Shown piece after piece: positions 56,839-64,000 of a stretch of 64,000 nt of DNA. Under the pieces are notes generated by a model, which ran no database searches, had not been told where the DNA came from, and saw nothing but the letters and a program-made list of their open reading frames with translations. A program made the position numbers and the translations under genes. The stretch spans positions 434,001 to 498,000 of the forward strand of contig NZ_PPXG01000001.1 of NCBI RefSeq assembly GCF_002909485.1, given 5' to 3'. The stretch comes from Stutzerimonas stutzeri. GTDB lineage: Bacteria > Pseudomonadota > Gammaproteobacteria > Pseudomonadales > Pseudomonadaceae. How positions within the stretch are numbered: the first letter of the stretch is position 1; each line of letters opens with the position of its first letter.

Positions 56839-58119
56839 ATGACTGACACCCGCAACGGCGAGGACTCCGGCAAACTGCTCTATTGCTCTTTTTGCGGCAA
56901 AAGCCAGCATGAAGTACGCAAGTTGATCGCCGGGCCCTCCGTTTTCATCTGCGACGAGTGCGTCGACCTGTGCAATGACATCATCCGCGAGGAGGTGCAG
57001 GAAGCCCAGGCCGAGAGCAACGCGCACAAACTGCCTGCGCCGAAGGAGATCAGCGGCATTCTCGACCAATACGTCATTGGTCAGGAACGTGCGAAGAAGA
57101 TCCTGGCAGTAGCCGTTTACAACCATTACAAACGCCTGAACCAGCGCGACAAGAAAGAAGAAGTCGAGTTGGGTAAGAGCAACATTCTGCTGATTGGCCC
57201 GACCGGATCCGGCAAGACGCTGCTGGCCGAAACGCTGGCGCGCCTGCTCAATGTTCCGTTCACCATCGCTGACGCGACCACCCTCACCGAGGCGGGTTAT
57301 GTGGGCGAAGATGTCGAGAACATCATCCAGAAATTGCTGCAGAAGTGCGATTACGATGTAGAGAAGGCTCAGATGGGCATCGTTTACATCGACGAAATCG
57401 ACAAGATCTCCCGTAAATCAGACAACCCGTCGATCACTCGCGACGTGTCAGGCGAAGGTGTGCAACAAGCCCTGCTGAAGCTGATCGAGGGTACGGTTGC
57501 ATCTGTGCCGCCACAGGGTGGTCGCAAGCATCCGCAGCAGGAGTTCCTGCAGGTTGATACGCGCAACATCCTGTTCATTTGCGGTGGCGCTTTTGCTGGC
57601 CTGGAAAAGGTGATTCAGGGTCGTTCTACGCAGGGCGGTATCGGCTTCAATGCCGAGGTGCGCAGCAAGGATCCGGGTAAGAAGATTGGCGAGGCACTAC
57701 GTGCCGTTGAACCGGATGATTTGGTCAAGTTCGGCCTCATCCCCGAATTCGTCGGTCGTCTGCCTGTGATCGCCACGCTTGACGAACTCGACGAAGCAGC
57801 TCTGATCCAGATTCTCACCGAGCCGAAGAACGCGCTGACCAAGCAGTATGCCAAGCTGTTCGAACTCGAAGGTGTGGATTTGGAGTTCCGTTCGGACGCG
57901 TTGAAGGCTATTGCTTCTCGCGCACTCGAACGCAAGACTGGTGCGCGCGGACTGCGTTCGATTCTCGAAGGTGTATTGCTGGACACCATGTACGAGATTC
58001 CTTCGCAGAAGGATGTCAGCAAGGTGGTCATCGATGAAAGCGTTATCGAAGGCACGTCTCAGCCGTTACTGATTTACGAGAACGCTGAACCGCCAGCCAA
58101 GGCTGCGCCTGACGCGTAA
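56839..58119 (+). CDS. clpX: Clp protease ATP-binding subunit ClpX
   Basis: 426 residues from the ATG at 56839; the frame opens 15 codons earlier without support. The N-terminal zinc-binding domain has Cys16, Cys19, Cys38 and Cys41. A single AAA+ module follows with Walker A GPTGSGKT (about 117-124), Walker [11 protein letters not shown], and the ClpP-contact IGF loop in the stretch [10 protein letters not shown]. It unfolds tagged substrates for ClpP. A terminator follows. Confidence 0.97.
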   Translation: MTDTRNGEDSGKLLYCSFCGKSQHEVRKLIAGPSVFICDECVDLCNDIIREEVQEAQAESNAHKLPAPKEISGILDQYVIGQERAKKILAVAVYNHYKRLNQRDKKEEVELGKSNILLIGPTGSGKTLLAETLARLLNVPFTIADATTLTEAGYVGEDVENIIQKLLQKCDYDVEKAQMGIVYIDEIDKISRKSDNPSITRDVSGEGVQQALLKLIEGTVASVPPQGGRKHPQQEFLQVDTRNILFICGGAFAGLEKVIQGRSTQGGIGFNAEVRSKDPGKKIGEALRAVEPDDLVKFGLIPEFVGRLPVIATLDELDEAALIQILTEPKNALTKQYAKLFELEGVDLEFRSDALKAIASRALERKTGARGLRSILEGVLLDTMYEIPSQKDVSKVVIDESVIEGTSQPLLIYENAEPPAKAAPDA

Positions 58120-58124
58120 TCGAA

Positions 58125-58150
58125 CAAAGGGGCCTGCGGGCCCCTTTGCA
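58125..58150 (+). terminator. Terminator of clpX
   Basis: CAAAGGGGCC and GGCCCCTTTG (58125-58134 and 58139-58148) pair around a 4-nt loop, 6 bp after the clpX stop codon. Confidence 0.75.
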
Positions 58151-58163
58151 TTTGGTCTGCCTC

Positions 58164-58192
58164 CTTGTTTTTTGCGGTGCGTGCCCTCATCT
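58164..58192 (+). promoter_or_regulatory. Candidate heat-shock (sigma-32) promoter of lon
   Basis: CTTGTTT (58164-58170), 13-bp spacer, then CCCTCATCT (58184-58192). This fits CTTGAAA-N11..16-CCCCATnT and lies 60 bp before lon, a classical heat-shock gene. Confidence 0.6.
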
Positions 58193-58251
58193 TTGCTGCA
58201 AGGGTATTGCCCGTCCGTTTACCGCCGTATGGCCGTCGTAGAGCTGAATTT

Positions 58252-60648
58252 ATGAAGACAACCATCGAATTGCCCCTTTTGCCGCTGCGAGATGTGGTGG
58301 TCTATCCCCACATGGTGATACCGCTTTTCGTTGGCCGTGAAAAATCCATCGAAGCGCTCGAATCCGCCATGGCCGGCGATAAGCAGATTCTGCTGTTGGC
58401 GCAGAAGAATCCTGCGGATGACGATCCTGCTGAAGACGCGCTGTATCGCGTAGGTACCGTGGCTACGGTGTTGCAGCTGCTCAAGCTGCCGGACGGCACC
58501 GTCAAGGTGCTGGTCGAGGGGGAGCAGCGGGGCGTGATCGAACGATTTGTCGAGGTCGACGATCATTGCCGCGCCGAGGTCTCGCTGATCGATGAGACCG
58601 AGGTCGATGCACGTGAGTCCGAAGTTTTCACCCGCAGCCTGCTTAGTCAGTTCGAACAGTACGTTCAGTTGGGCAAGAAGGTGCCCGCAGAGGTTCTGTC
58701 CTCGCTGAGCAGCATCGATGAGCCGGCGCGCCTGGTGGATACCATGGCGGCGCATATGGCTTTGAAGATCGAGCAAAAGCAGCAGATTCTCGAGATCACT
58801 GATCTGCCGGCCCGAGTCGAGCATGTGCTCGCTCTACTGGATGCAGAGATCGATCTGCTGCAAGTGGAAAAGCGCATCCGCGGTCGTGTGAAAAAGCAGA
58901 TGGAGCGCAGCCAGCGAGAGTACTACCTGAATGAGCAGATGAAGGCCATTCAAAAAGAGCTCGGTGATATAGACGAAGGCCATAACGAAATCGATGACCT
59001 GAAGAAACGCATCGAGAATGCCGGACTGAGCAAAGACGCCTATACCAAAGCGCAGGCCGAGCTCAACAAGCTCAAGCAGATGTCTCCGATGTCCGCTGAA
59101 GCCACAGTGGTGCGTACCTACATCGATTGGCTGGTAAACGTGCCATGGAAAGCTGCCAGCAAGGTCCGCCTGGACCTCGCCAAGGCCGAGGAAGTGCTCG
59201 ATGCTGACCACTACGGCTTGGAAGAAGTGAAGGACCGTATCCTCGAATATCTCGCCGTGCAAAAGCGGGTGAAGAAGCTCAAGGGACCTGTGCTCTGCCT
59301 AGTCGGCCCGCCCGGCGTCGGCAAGACTTCTCTGGCCGAGTCCATCGCCCGATCGACCAATCGCAAGTTCGTGCGCATGGCGCTTGGCGGTGTGCGTGAC
59401 GAAGCCGAGATTCGCGGGCATCGCCGCACATACATCGGCTCCATGCCTGGCCGCCTGATTCAGAAAATGACCAAGGTCGGAGTGCGCAACCCGCTGTTCT
59501 TGCTCGACGAGATCGACAAGATGGGCAGCGACATGCGTGGTGATCCAGCATCGGCACTGCTCGAGGTGCTGGATCCAGAGCAGAACCACAACTTCAACGA
59601 TCACTATCTTGAGGTCGACTACGACCTATCCGACGTGATGTTCCTCTGTACCGCCAACTCGATGAACATCCCGGCGCCGCTGCTCGACCGCATGGAGGTC
59701 ATCAGGCTGCCCGGTTATACCGAGGATGAGAAGATCAACATCGCGACACGTTACCTGGCCCCCAAGCAGGTCCAGGCCAATGGCCTGAAGAAAGATGAGT
59801 TGGCGTTTCAGGAATCTGCGATCCGGGACATCATTCGCTACTACACCCGTGAAGCCGGGGTGCGCAGCCTGGAGCGGCAGCTGGCTAAAGTTTGCCGTAA
59901 GGTAGTCAAAGAGCACGCTTCGGATAAACGCTTCCACGTGAACGTGGATGCCGACGCCCTAGAGCACTTCCTGGGCGTTCGCAAGTTCCGCTATGGTCTT
60001 GCGGAGCTGCAGGATCAGGTGGGTCAGGTCACAGGGCTGGCCTGGACTCAGGTCGGCGGTGAGCTATTGACCATCGAGGCTGCTGTAGTGCCCGGTAAGG
60101 GCCGCCTGACCAAGACCGGCTCTCTGGGTGAGGTCATGGCTGAATCGATCACTGCAGCGCTTACCGTGGTTCGTAGCCGTGCTACAAGCCTGGGTATACC
60201 CGCAGATTTCAACGAGAAACAGGATATTCACATCCACGTGCCAGAAGGCGCGACACCGAAAGATGGTCCGAGTGCGGGTATCGGCATGTGCACATCGCTA
60301 GTATCTGCGCTGACTCAGATACCCGTGCGCGCAGATGTCGCAATGACCGGTGAAATAACATTGCGCGGGCAAGTGCTTGCCATCGGCGGATTGAAGGAAA
60401 AACTACTTGCTGCTCACCGTGGCGGGATCAAGACGGTGATCATTCCGGAAGAAAATCAGCGTGACCTGAAAGAGATTCCTGAAAATATTAAGCAGGACTT
60501 GCAGATTAAACCGGTGAAGTGGATTGACGAAGTCCTGCAAATTGCGCTGCAATACGTGCCGGAGCCCTTGCCCGATGCGGCTCCCGAGATTGTTGCAAAG
60601 GACGACAAGCGCGAGCCTGATTCCAAGGAGCGAATCAGCACGCATTAG
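58252..60648 (+). CDS. lon: ATP-dependent Lon protease
   Basis: 798 residues from the ATG at 58252; the upstream frame extension crosses the promoter. N-terminal LON substrate domain (about 7-200), a helical part, the AAA+ module with Walker A GPPGVGKT (about 350-357) and Walker [10 protein letters not shown], and the C-terminal peptidase with the Ser674-Lys717 dyad ([20 protein letters not shown]). Degrades misfolded and regulatory proteins. It is separated from clpX by a terminator and probably has its own heat-shock promoter. Confidence 0.97.
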   Translation: MKTTIELPLLPLRDVVVYPHMVIPLFVGREKSIEALESAMAGDKQILLLAQKNPADDDPAEDALYRVGTVATVLQLLKLPDGTVKVLVEGEQRGVIERFVEVDDHCRAEVSLIDETEVDARESEVFTRSLLSQFEQYVQLGKKVPAEVLSSLSSIDEPARLVDTMAAHMALKIEQKQQILEITDLPARVEHVLALLDAEIDLLQVEKRIRGRVKKQMERSQREYYLNEQMKAIQKELGDIDEGHNEIDDLKKRIENAGLSKDAYTKAQAELNKLKQMSPMSAEATVVRTYIDWLVNVPWKAASKVRLDLAKAEEVLDADHYGLEEVKDRILEYLAVQKRVKKLKGPVLCLVGPPGVGKTSLAESIARSTNRKFVRMALGGVRDEAEIRGHRRTYIGSMPGRLIQKMTKVGVRNPLFLLDEIDKMGSDMRGDPASALLEVLDPEQNHNFNDHYLEVDYDLSDVMFLCTANSMNIPAPLLDRMEVIRLPGYTEDEKINIATRYLAPKQVQANGLKKDELAFQESAIRDIIRYYTREAGVRSLERQLAKVCRKVVKEHASDKRFHVNVDADALEHFLGVRKFRYGLAELQDQVGQVTGLAWTQVGGELLTIEAAVVPGKGRLTKTGSLGEVMAESITAALTVVRSRATSLGIPADFNEKQDIHIHVPEGATPKDGPSAGIGMCTSLVSALTQIPVRADVAMTGEITLRGQVLAIGGLKEKLLAAHRGGIKTVIIPEENQRDLKEIPENIKQDLQIKPVKWIDEVLQIALQYVPEPLPDAAPEIVAKDDKREPDSKERISTH

Positions 60649-60662
60649 TCTGGAAGGCCACG

Positions 60663-60691
60663 TTGACACACTTCAGGTGCCCTTGTTTAAT
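60663..60691 (+). promoter_or_regulatory. Sigma-70 promoter of hupB
   Basis: TTGACA (60663-60668), exactly 17 bp, TTTAAT (60686-60691). It lies 87 bp before the hupB start and is the best consensus promoter seen in the window. Confidence 0.8.
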
Positions 60692-60778
60692 CGGCCTCTT
60701 GTGTCATTGCCATCCAGCACCGCTTTGCTTACACCCGAAAATTAAAGATACGACTCAACAGAAATAAGGGGACTTAGA

Positions 60779-61051
60779 GTGAACAAGTCGGAACTGATCG
60801 ATGCTATCGCTGCATCTGCTGATATCCCAAAAGCTGTTGCTGGCCGCGCGCTGGATGCAGTGATCGAATCCGTCACCGGTGCCCTGAAGGCTGGTGACTC
60901 CGTGGTACTGGTTGGTTTCGGTACTTTCGCTGTCAAGGAGCGCGCTGCGCGCACCGGCCGCAACCCGCAGACTGGCAAGCCGATCAACATCGCCGCTGCC
61001 AAGATCCCGGGTTTCAAAGCTGGCAAGGCTCTGAAAGACGCCGTTAACTAA
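60779..61051 (+). CDS. hupB: DNA-binding protein HU-beta
   Basis: 90 residues from a GTG start (AAGGGGACTTAG upstream). HU bends and compacts DNA as a dimer. The helical N-terminus [19 protein letters not shown] is followed by the beta-arm signature [21 protein letters not shown], which includes the conserved arm residues. Its position between lon and ppiD is conserved in gamma-proteobacteria and Pseudomonas. Confidence 0.97.
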   Translation: MNKSELIDAIAASADIPKAVAGRALDAVIESVTGALKAGDSVVLVGFGTFAVKERAARTGRNPQTGKPINIAAAKIPGFKAGKALKDAVN

Positions 61052-61170
61052 GCGTTTTTCTACCCGGCCAGTCAGCTTGCGCTGCTCTGGTTCGGGGCGG
61101 TTGTCGAGCAGGCCTGGCCTGCTGCAGTCTGGCTTGGGGGAATAAGCCCAACCGCTCCAAAAGCTCCGAG

Positions 61171-61200
61171 AAGGCGCATCCCTGGATGCGCCTTTCTTTT
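61171..61200 (+). terminator. Terminator of hupB
   Basis: AAGGCGCATCC and GGATGCGCCTT form a perfect 11-bp stem around CT, with a T-rich tail, 120 bp after the hupB stop and 57 bp before ppiD. Confidence 0.88.
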
Positions 61201-61256
61201 ATCTGGTTTCCACCCGTGTTGCGCATCCCATCGCGCCGCAGACTCCTGGGGGTCGC

Positions 61257-63113
61257 ATGCTTCAAAACATCAGGGACAATTCACAAGGCTGGATAGCCAA
61301 AACTATCATCGGCATCATTGTGGTGCTGTTGGCACTGACCGGCTTCGATGCCATCTTCAACGCCGCCAGCAATAGTCAAAATGCAGCAAAGGTCAACGGC
61401 GAGGAGATCTCGCGCTACGACCTTGACCAGGCGATGAACATGCAGCGTCGCCAGCTGGCCCAGCAGCTCGGCCAAGACTTCGATGCCTCGCTGCTTGATG
61501 ACCGCCTGTTGCGCGACTCCGCACTAGGCTCATTAATCGATCGCATGTTGCTGCTGCAGGGTGCCAAGGACGCGGATTTCGCCTTTTCTCGCGAAGCACT
61601 CGATCAATTGATTCTCCAGACCCCCGAATTCCAGGTTGAAGGCGCCTTCAGCGCCGCGCGTTTCGATCAGGTCATCCAGCAGATGGGCTATTCCCGCCTT
61701 CAGTTCCGTCAGCTGCTTGAGCAGGAAATGCTGATCGGCCAGTTGCGCGCAGGCATTTCCGGAACCGGATTCGTGACTGATCAGCAGGTCGATAACTTTG
61801 CTCGCCTCGAGATGCAGACGCGTGACTTCGAGACCCTCACCATCCCCGCACAGTACGAGTCGATCGAAGTCAGCGATGAGCAGATCGAGGAGTATTACGA
61901 GGCAAACGCTGACCGTTTCCGCACGCCTGAGCAAGTCATCGTCGAGTACGTCGAGCTGAAGAAAGAGTCATTCTTCGATCAGGTCGAAGCGTCCGACGAG
62001 GAATTGCAGAATCTGTATCAACAGCAGATCGCCAATCTGGACGAGCAGCGTCGTGCAGCGCACATCCTCATCGAAACCAGCGGTGAGCTGAGCGACGACG
62101 AGGCTAAAGCGAAGATTGACGAAATCGCCGTTCGGCTGAAAGGTGGCGAGGACTTTGCCGCTGTCGCCAAGGAAGTTTCGCAGGACCCAGGCTCTGCCAA
62201 CGAAGGTGGTGATTTGGGCTTTGCCGGCACTGGCGTGTATGACCCTGCGTTTGAAGAAGCGCTGTATGCGTTGAACGAAGGGGACATCTCGTCGCCGGTC
62301 AAATCTGAATTTGGCTGGCACATCATCAAGTTGCTCGGCGTACAGTCGCCCGAGGTTCCCTCCTTTGAAAGCATGAAGCCTGAGCTCGTGCGCGAGCTGA
62401 AGGCACAGCAGGTTGAGCAGCGTTTTGTTGAAACCAGCAAACAGCTGGAAGATGCTGCATTCGAAGCATCTGACCTGGCGCAGCCCGCTCAGGAGCTCGG
62501 CCTGATGGTGCAGACTACTGAAGCATTCGGTAGAGAGGGTGGTGACGGTATCACTGCCAATCGCCAGGTCATCCAGGCAGCCTTTAGCGATGAAGTTCTG
62601 GTGGATGGTGCCAACAGCAGCGTCATTGAGCTCGACCCTGAGACCTCTATCGCCTTGCGTGTCAAAGAGCATCTGAAGCCAGCGGCGATTCCGCTCGCGG
62701 ATGTGCGTGACAATATCGTCCAGCAGCTTCAACGAAGCCTGGCTGCGGAAACAGCGCGCACGCAGGGTGAGCAGCGGCTAGCGGACCTGCGTGACGGTAA
62801 GCAGTCCGATGGCCAGTGGCAACCCGTAGAGGCAGCGTCGCGCAGTCAGGAAGGCGTTGCGCCTGCGCTGCTGCAGGCGGTGTTCCGCATGCCGCGTCCA
62901 GAACAACAGGACAAGCCGAACTACACTGGTGTGGCGTTGAGCAATGGTGACTATGTCGTTGTTCGGTTGAATGGCGTCAATGAGCCAGAAACCGCTCTGA
63001 CCGATGAAGAGAAGCTGAACTACCGTCGTTTTCTGGCTTCACGCATTGGTCAGCAGGACTTCGCGGCCTACCGTCAGAAACAGCAGGCCGAGGCAGACAT
63101 CGAAAGATTCTGA
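61257..63113 (+). CDS. ppiD: Membrane-anchored periplasmic chaperone PpiD
   Basis: 618 residues. A short cytoplasmic N-terminus and one membrane helix (about 14-35, AKTIIGIIVVLLALTGFDAIF) lead into a SurA-like helical region. The parvulin domain (about 265-360) has EQRRAAHILIETSG and GSANEGGDLGFAGTGVYDPAFEEALY. PpiD sits at the Sec translocon exit and helps outer-membrane and periplasmic proteins fold; its isomerase domain is usually inactive. The ATG at 61257 follows TGGGGGTCGC. Confidence 0.94.
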   Translation: MLQNIRDNSQGWIAKTIIGIIVVLLALTGFDAIFNAASNSQNAAKVNGEEISRYDLDQAMNMQRRQLAQQLGQDFDASLLDDRLLRDSALGSLIDRMLLLQGAKDADFAFSREALDQLILQTPEFQVEGAFSAARFDQVIQQMGYSRLQFRQLLEQEMLIGQLRAGISGTGFVTDQQVDNFARLEMQTRDFETLTIPAQYESIEVSDEQIEEYYEANADRFRTPEQVIVEYVELKKESFFDQVEASDEELQNLYQQQIANLDEQRRAAHILIETSGELSDDEAKAKIDEIAVRLKGGEDFAAVAKEVSQDPGSANEGGDLGFAGTGVYDPAFEEALYALNEGDISSPVKSEFGWHIIKLLGVQSPEVPSFESMKPELVRELKAQQVEQRFVETSKQLEDAAFEASDLAQPAQELGLMVQTTEAFGREGGDGITANRQVIQAAFSDEVLVDGANSSVIELDPETSIALRVKEHLKPAAIPLADVRDNIVQQLQRSLAAETARTQGEQRLADLRDGKQSDGQWQPVEAASRSQEGVAPALLQAVFRMPRPEQQDKPNYTGVALSNGDYVVVRLNGVNEPETALTDEEKLNYRRFLASRIGQQDFAAYRQKQQAEADIERF

Positions 63114-63172
63114 CCTGGCTCTGATAGTGGAATGATTGCTCAGGCGACCCGATCCTGACGATCGCATGATGC

Positions 63173-63208
63173 GACAACGCCCCGACTGGTTCGGGGCGTT
63201 GTCGTTTT
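63173..63208. terminator. Bidirectional terminator after ppiD
   Basis: GACAACGCCCCGA and TCGGGGCGTTGTC form a perfect 13-bp stem around CTGGT with a T-rich tail. It lies between two convergent genes. Confidence 0.9.
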
Positions 63209-63227
63209 CAAAGGGCGCATTAGCGCA

Positions 63228-64000
63228 TTAGCGCAGCAGGCGATGTGCCAACCATGGGCCCTGATGCAACAGAGCCGAATGAACCTGCACCAACTGTGCC
63301 CCGGCCGCCATACGTGCCTGCAGTTGATCCGCTGCCTGAATACCGCCAACCGAGATCAACGCCAGTCCCTCGCCGCAGAAGCGCCGTAAATGGGCGATCT
63401 GCTCACATGCCTGCGCTTGCTGTAGCCCGTGTTGCCAGTCCTGGTAGCGCTCGCGTGTCGCGGGCGGGCCAGGGTCATGGGCGGCGAGCAAGCCGTCGAA
63501 GCCCAGCTCCAACAGCATCTCAGTGATTGAGAACGGAACACGCCCAGGCAGACAGCGGAGCTTCACCACCAATGGTATTTGGCGTGAGCCTGCCTGGTTC
63601 AATTCGTGCTGGTCGGCTCGAAGCGCAGCCAGCAACAGACGCAAGCGCGTGGGCTGTTGCAGCAACGGCGCGCTGGCTGGGCCCATCAGATTGAGTACCA
63701 GATAGTCACCGTACGCGCGGGCGGCACGTAAAAGCGTACAGCTTTCAGCTGTCGAGTTTCGGGCATCCAGGGTTAGATTGATGCCCAACTGCGCTTCGCC
63801 ATGGGGCGCAAGCTGCAGTCTGGCCAAGCCCTGAGCAGTAAGACTGCCGATTTCGTTAAAGCCAAAGCCAAGTGCCGCCACCCGCCGGGCGAGGCGCCCG
63901 CTACGGTCGAAACCGGCGGCAATGCCCAGCGGGGAGGGGAAATCCAGCCCCATTACCCTGAGCGGACGGCCAAACTCCGACCTGGGCAAGCGACACGCAA
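63228..64000 (-). CDS. Dihydroorotate-dehydrogenase-like flavoprotein (5' end outside window)
   Basis: The frame covers at least 256 residues and stays open to the right edge, so the N-terminus is missing. The class-2 PyrD fold is recognisable: VMGLDFPSPLGIAAGFDRSG (N-terminal flavin loop), FGFNEIGSLT, and the C-terminal phosphate loop VGGIQAADQLQARMAAGAQLVQVHSALL. The active-site stretch NISSPNTPG with the catalytic Ser is replaced by NLMGPASAP, and the substrate Asn-Thr-Thr region by AAHDPG. It is therefore probably a paralogue with another substrate rather than the pyrimidine enzyme. It is convergent with ppiD across a strong terminator. Confidence 0.75.
   Translation of the reverse strand, partial: ACRLPRSEFGRPLRVMGLDFPSPLGIAAGFDRSGRLARRVAALGFGFNEIGSLTAQGLARLQLAPHGEAQLGINLTLDARNSTAESCTLLRAARAYGDYLVLNLMGPASAPLLQQPTRLRLLLAALRADQHELNQAGSRQIPLVVKLRCLPGRVPFSITEMLLELGFDGLLAAHDPGPPATRERYQDWQHGLQQAQACEQIAHLRRFCGEGLALISVGGIQAADQLQARMAAGAQLVQVHSALLHQGPWLAHRLLR

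Overview
The window looks like chromosome of a Pseudomonadaceae bacterium, most likely the Stutzerimonas (Pseudomonas stutzeri) group. The evidence is gene order and protein similarity recalled from the genus: ppsR/ppsA - rraA - cmaX-crfX-cmpX - sigX - oprF, then acnB ... lpxH-ppiB-glnS-cysS-folD-tRNA, then tig-clpP-clpX-lon-hupB-ppiD. These are the usual Pseudomonas core blocks. No lineage-specific marker was tested, so the genus call is an inference.

Layout. 1-19.9 kb is core: the end of prpF; divergent ppsR/ppsA; rraA; the CorA/CrfX/MscS-like operon leading to sigX and oprF; acnB on the minus strand behind a structured leader; DUF1289; a universal stress protein with an Anr box; miaE; lpxH-ppiB; glnS-cysS; folD; and a tRNA-Arg/His/Leu array. 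20.2-49.3 kb is an accessory block between that array and tig. It holds an unrecognised membrane protein, an MFS pump with a divergent HTH regulator, a chemoreceptor, an MHYT hybrid kinase, a PfeR/PfeS-like two-component pair with a TonB-dependent receptor, a zinc-starvation operon, ohr/ohrR, and a denitrification cluster (nirK - 41-aa peptide - norC-norB-norQ-norD). 49.3-54.6 kb is an SOS mutagenesis cassette (imuA-imuB-dnaE2) behind a perfect LexA box. 54.6-64 kb is the core proteostasis block tig-clpP-clpX-lon-hupB-ppiD, ending in a divergent dihydroorotate-dehydrogenase-like gene cut by the window edge.

How genes work together. The zinc operon runs right to left from a Zur-type palindrome at 40594-40608: rpmE2 (zinc-free ribosomal protein L31), an outer-membrane receptor, a CobN-like chelatase subunit with a signal peptide and a C-terminal membrane anchor, an ExbB/TolQ-like channel and a DUF2149 protein. 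The last four are joined by a 1-nt gap and stop/start overlaps. This looks like a dedicated energised import or metal-extraction machine and is the most promising under-described system here. The nitrite/nitric-oxide cluster has two unusual redox proteins: a NirK with an extra N-terminal type-1 copper domain and a NorC with a second fused c-type haem domain. Both add an electron-transfer module to a standard enzyme.

No CRISPR array, insertion sequence, integrase or rRNA gene was seen. All coordinates, motifs and palindromes were read by eye; no homology search, folding or promoter scoring was run.
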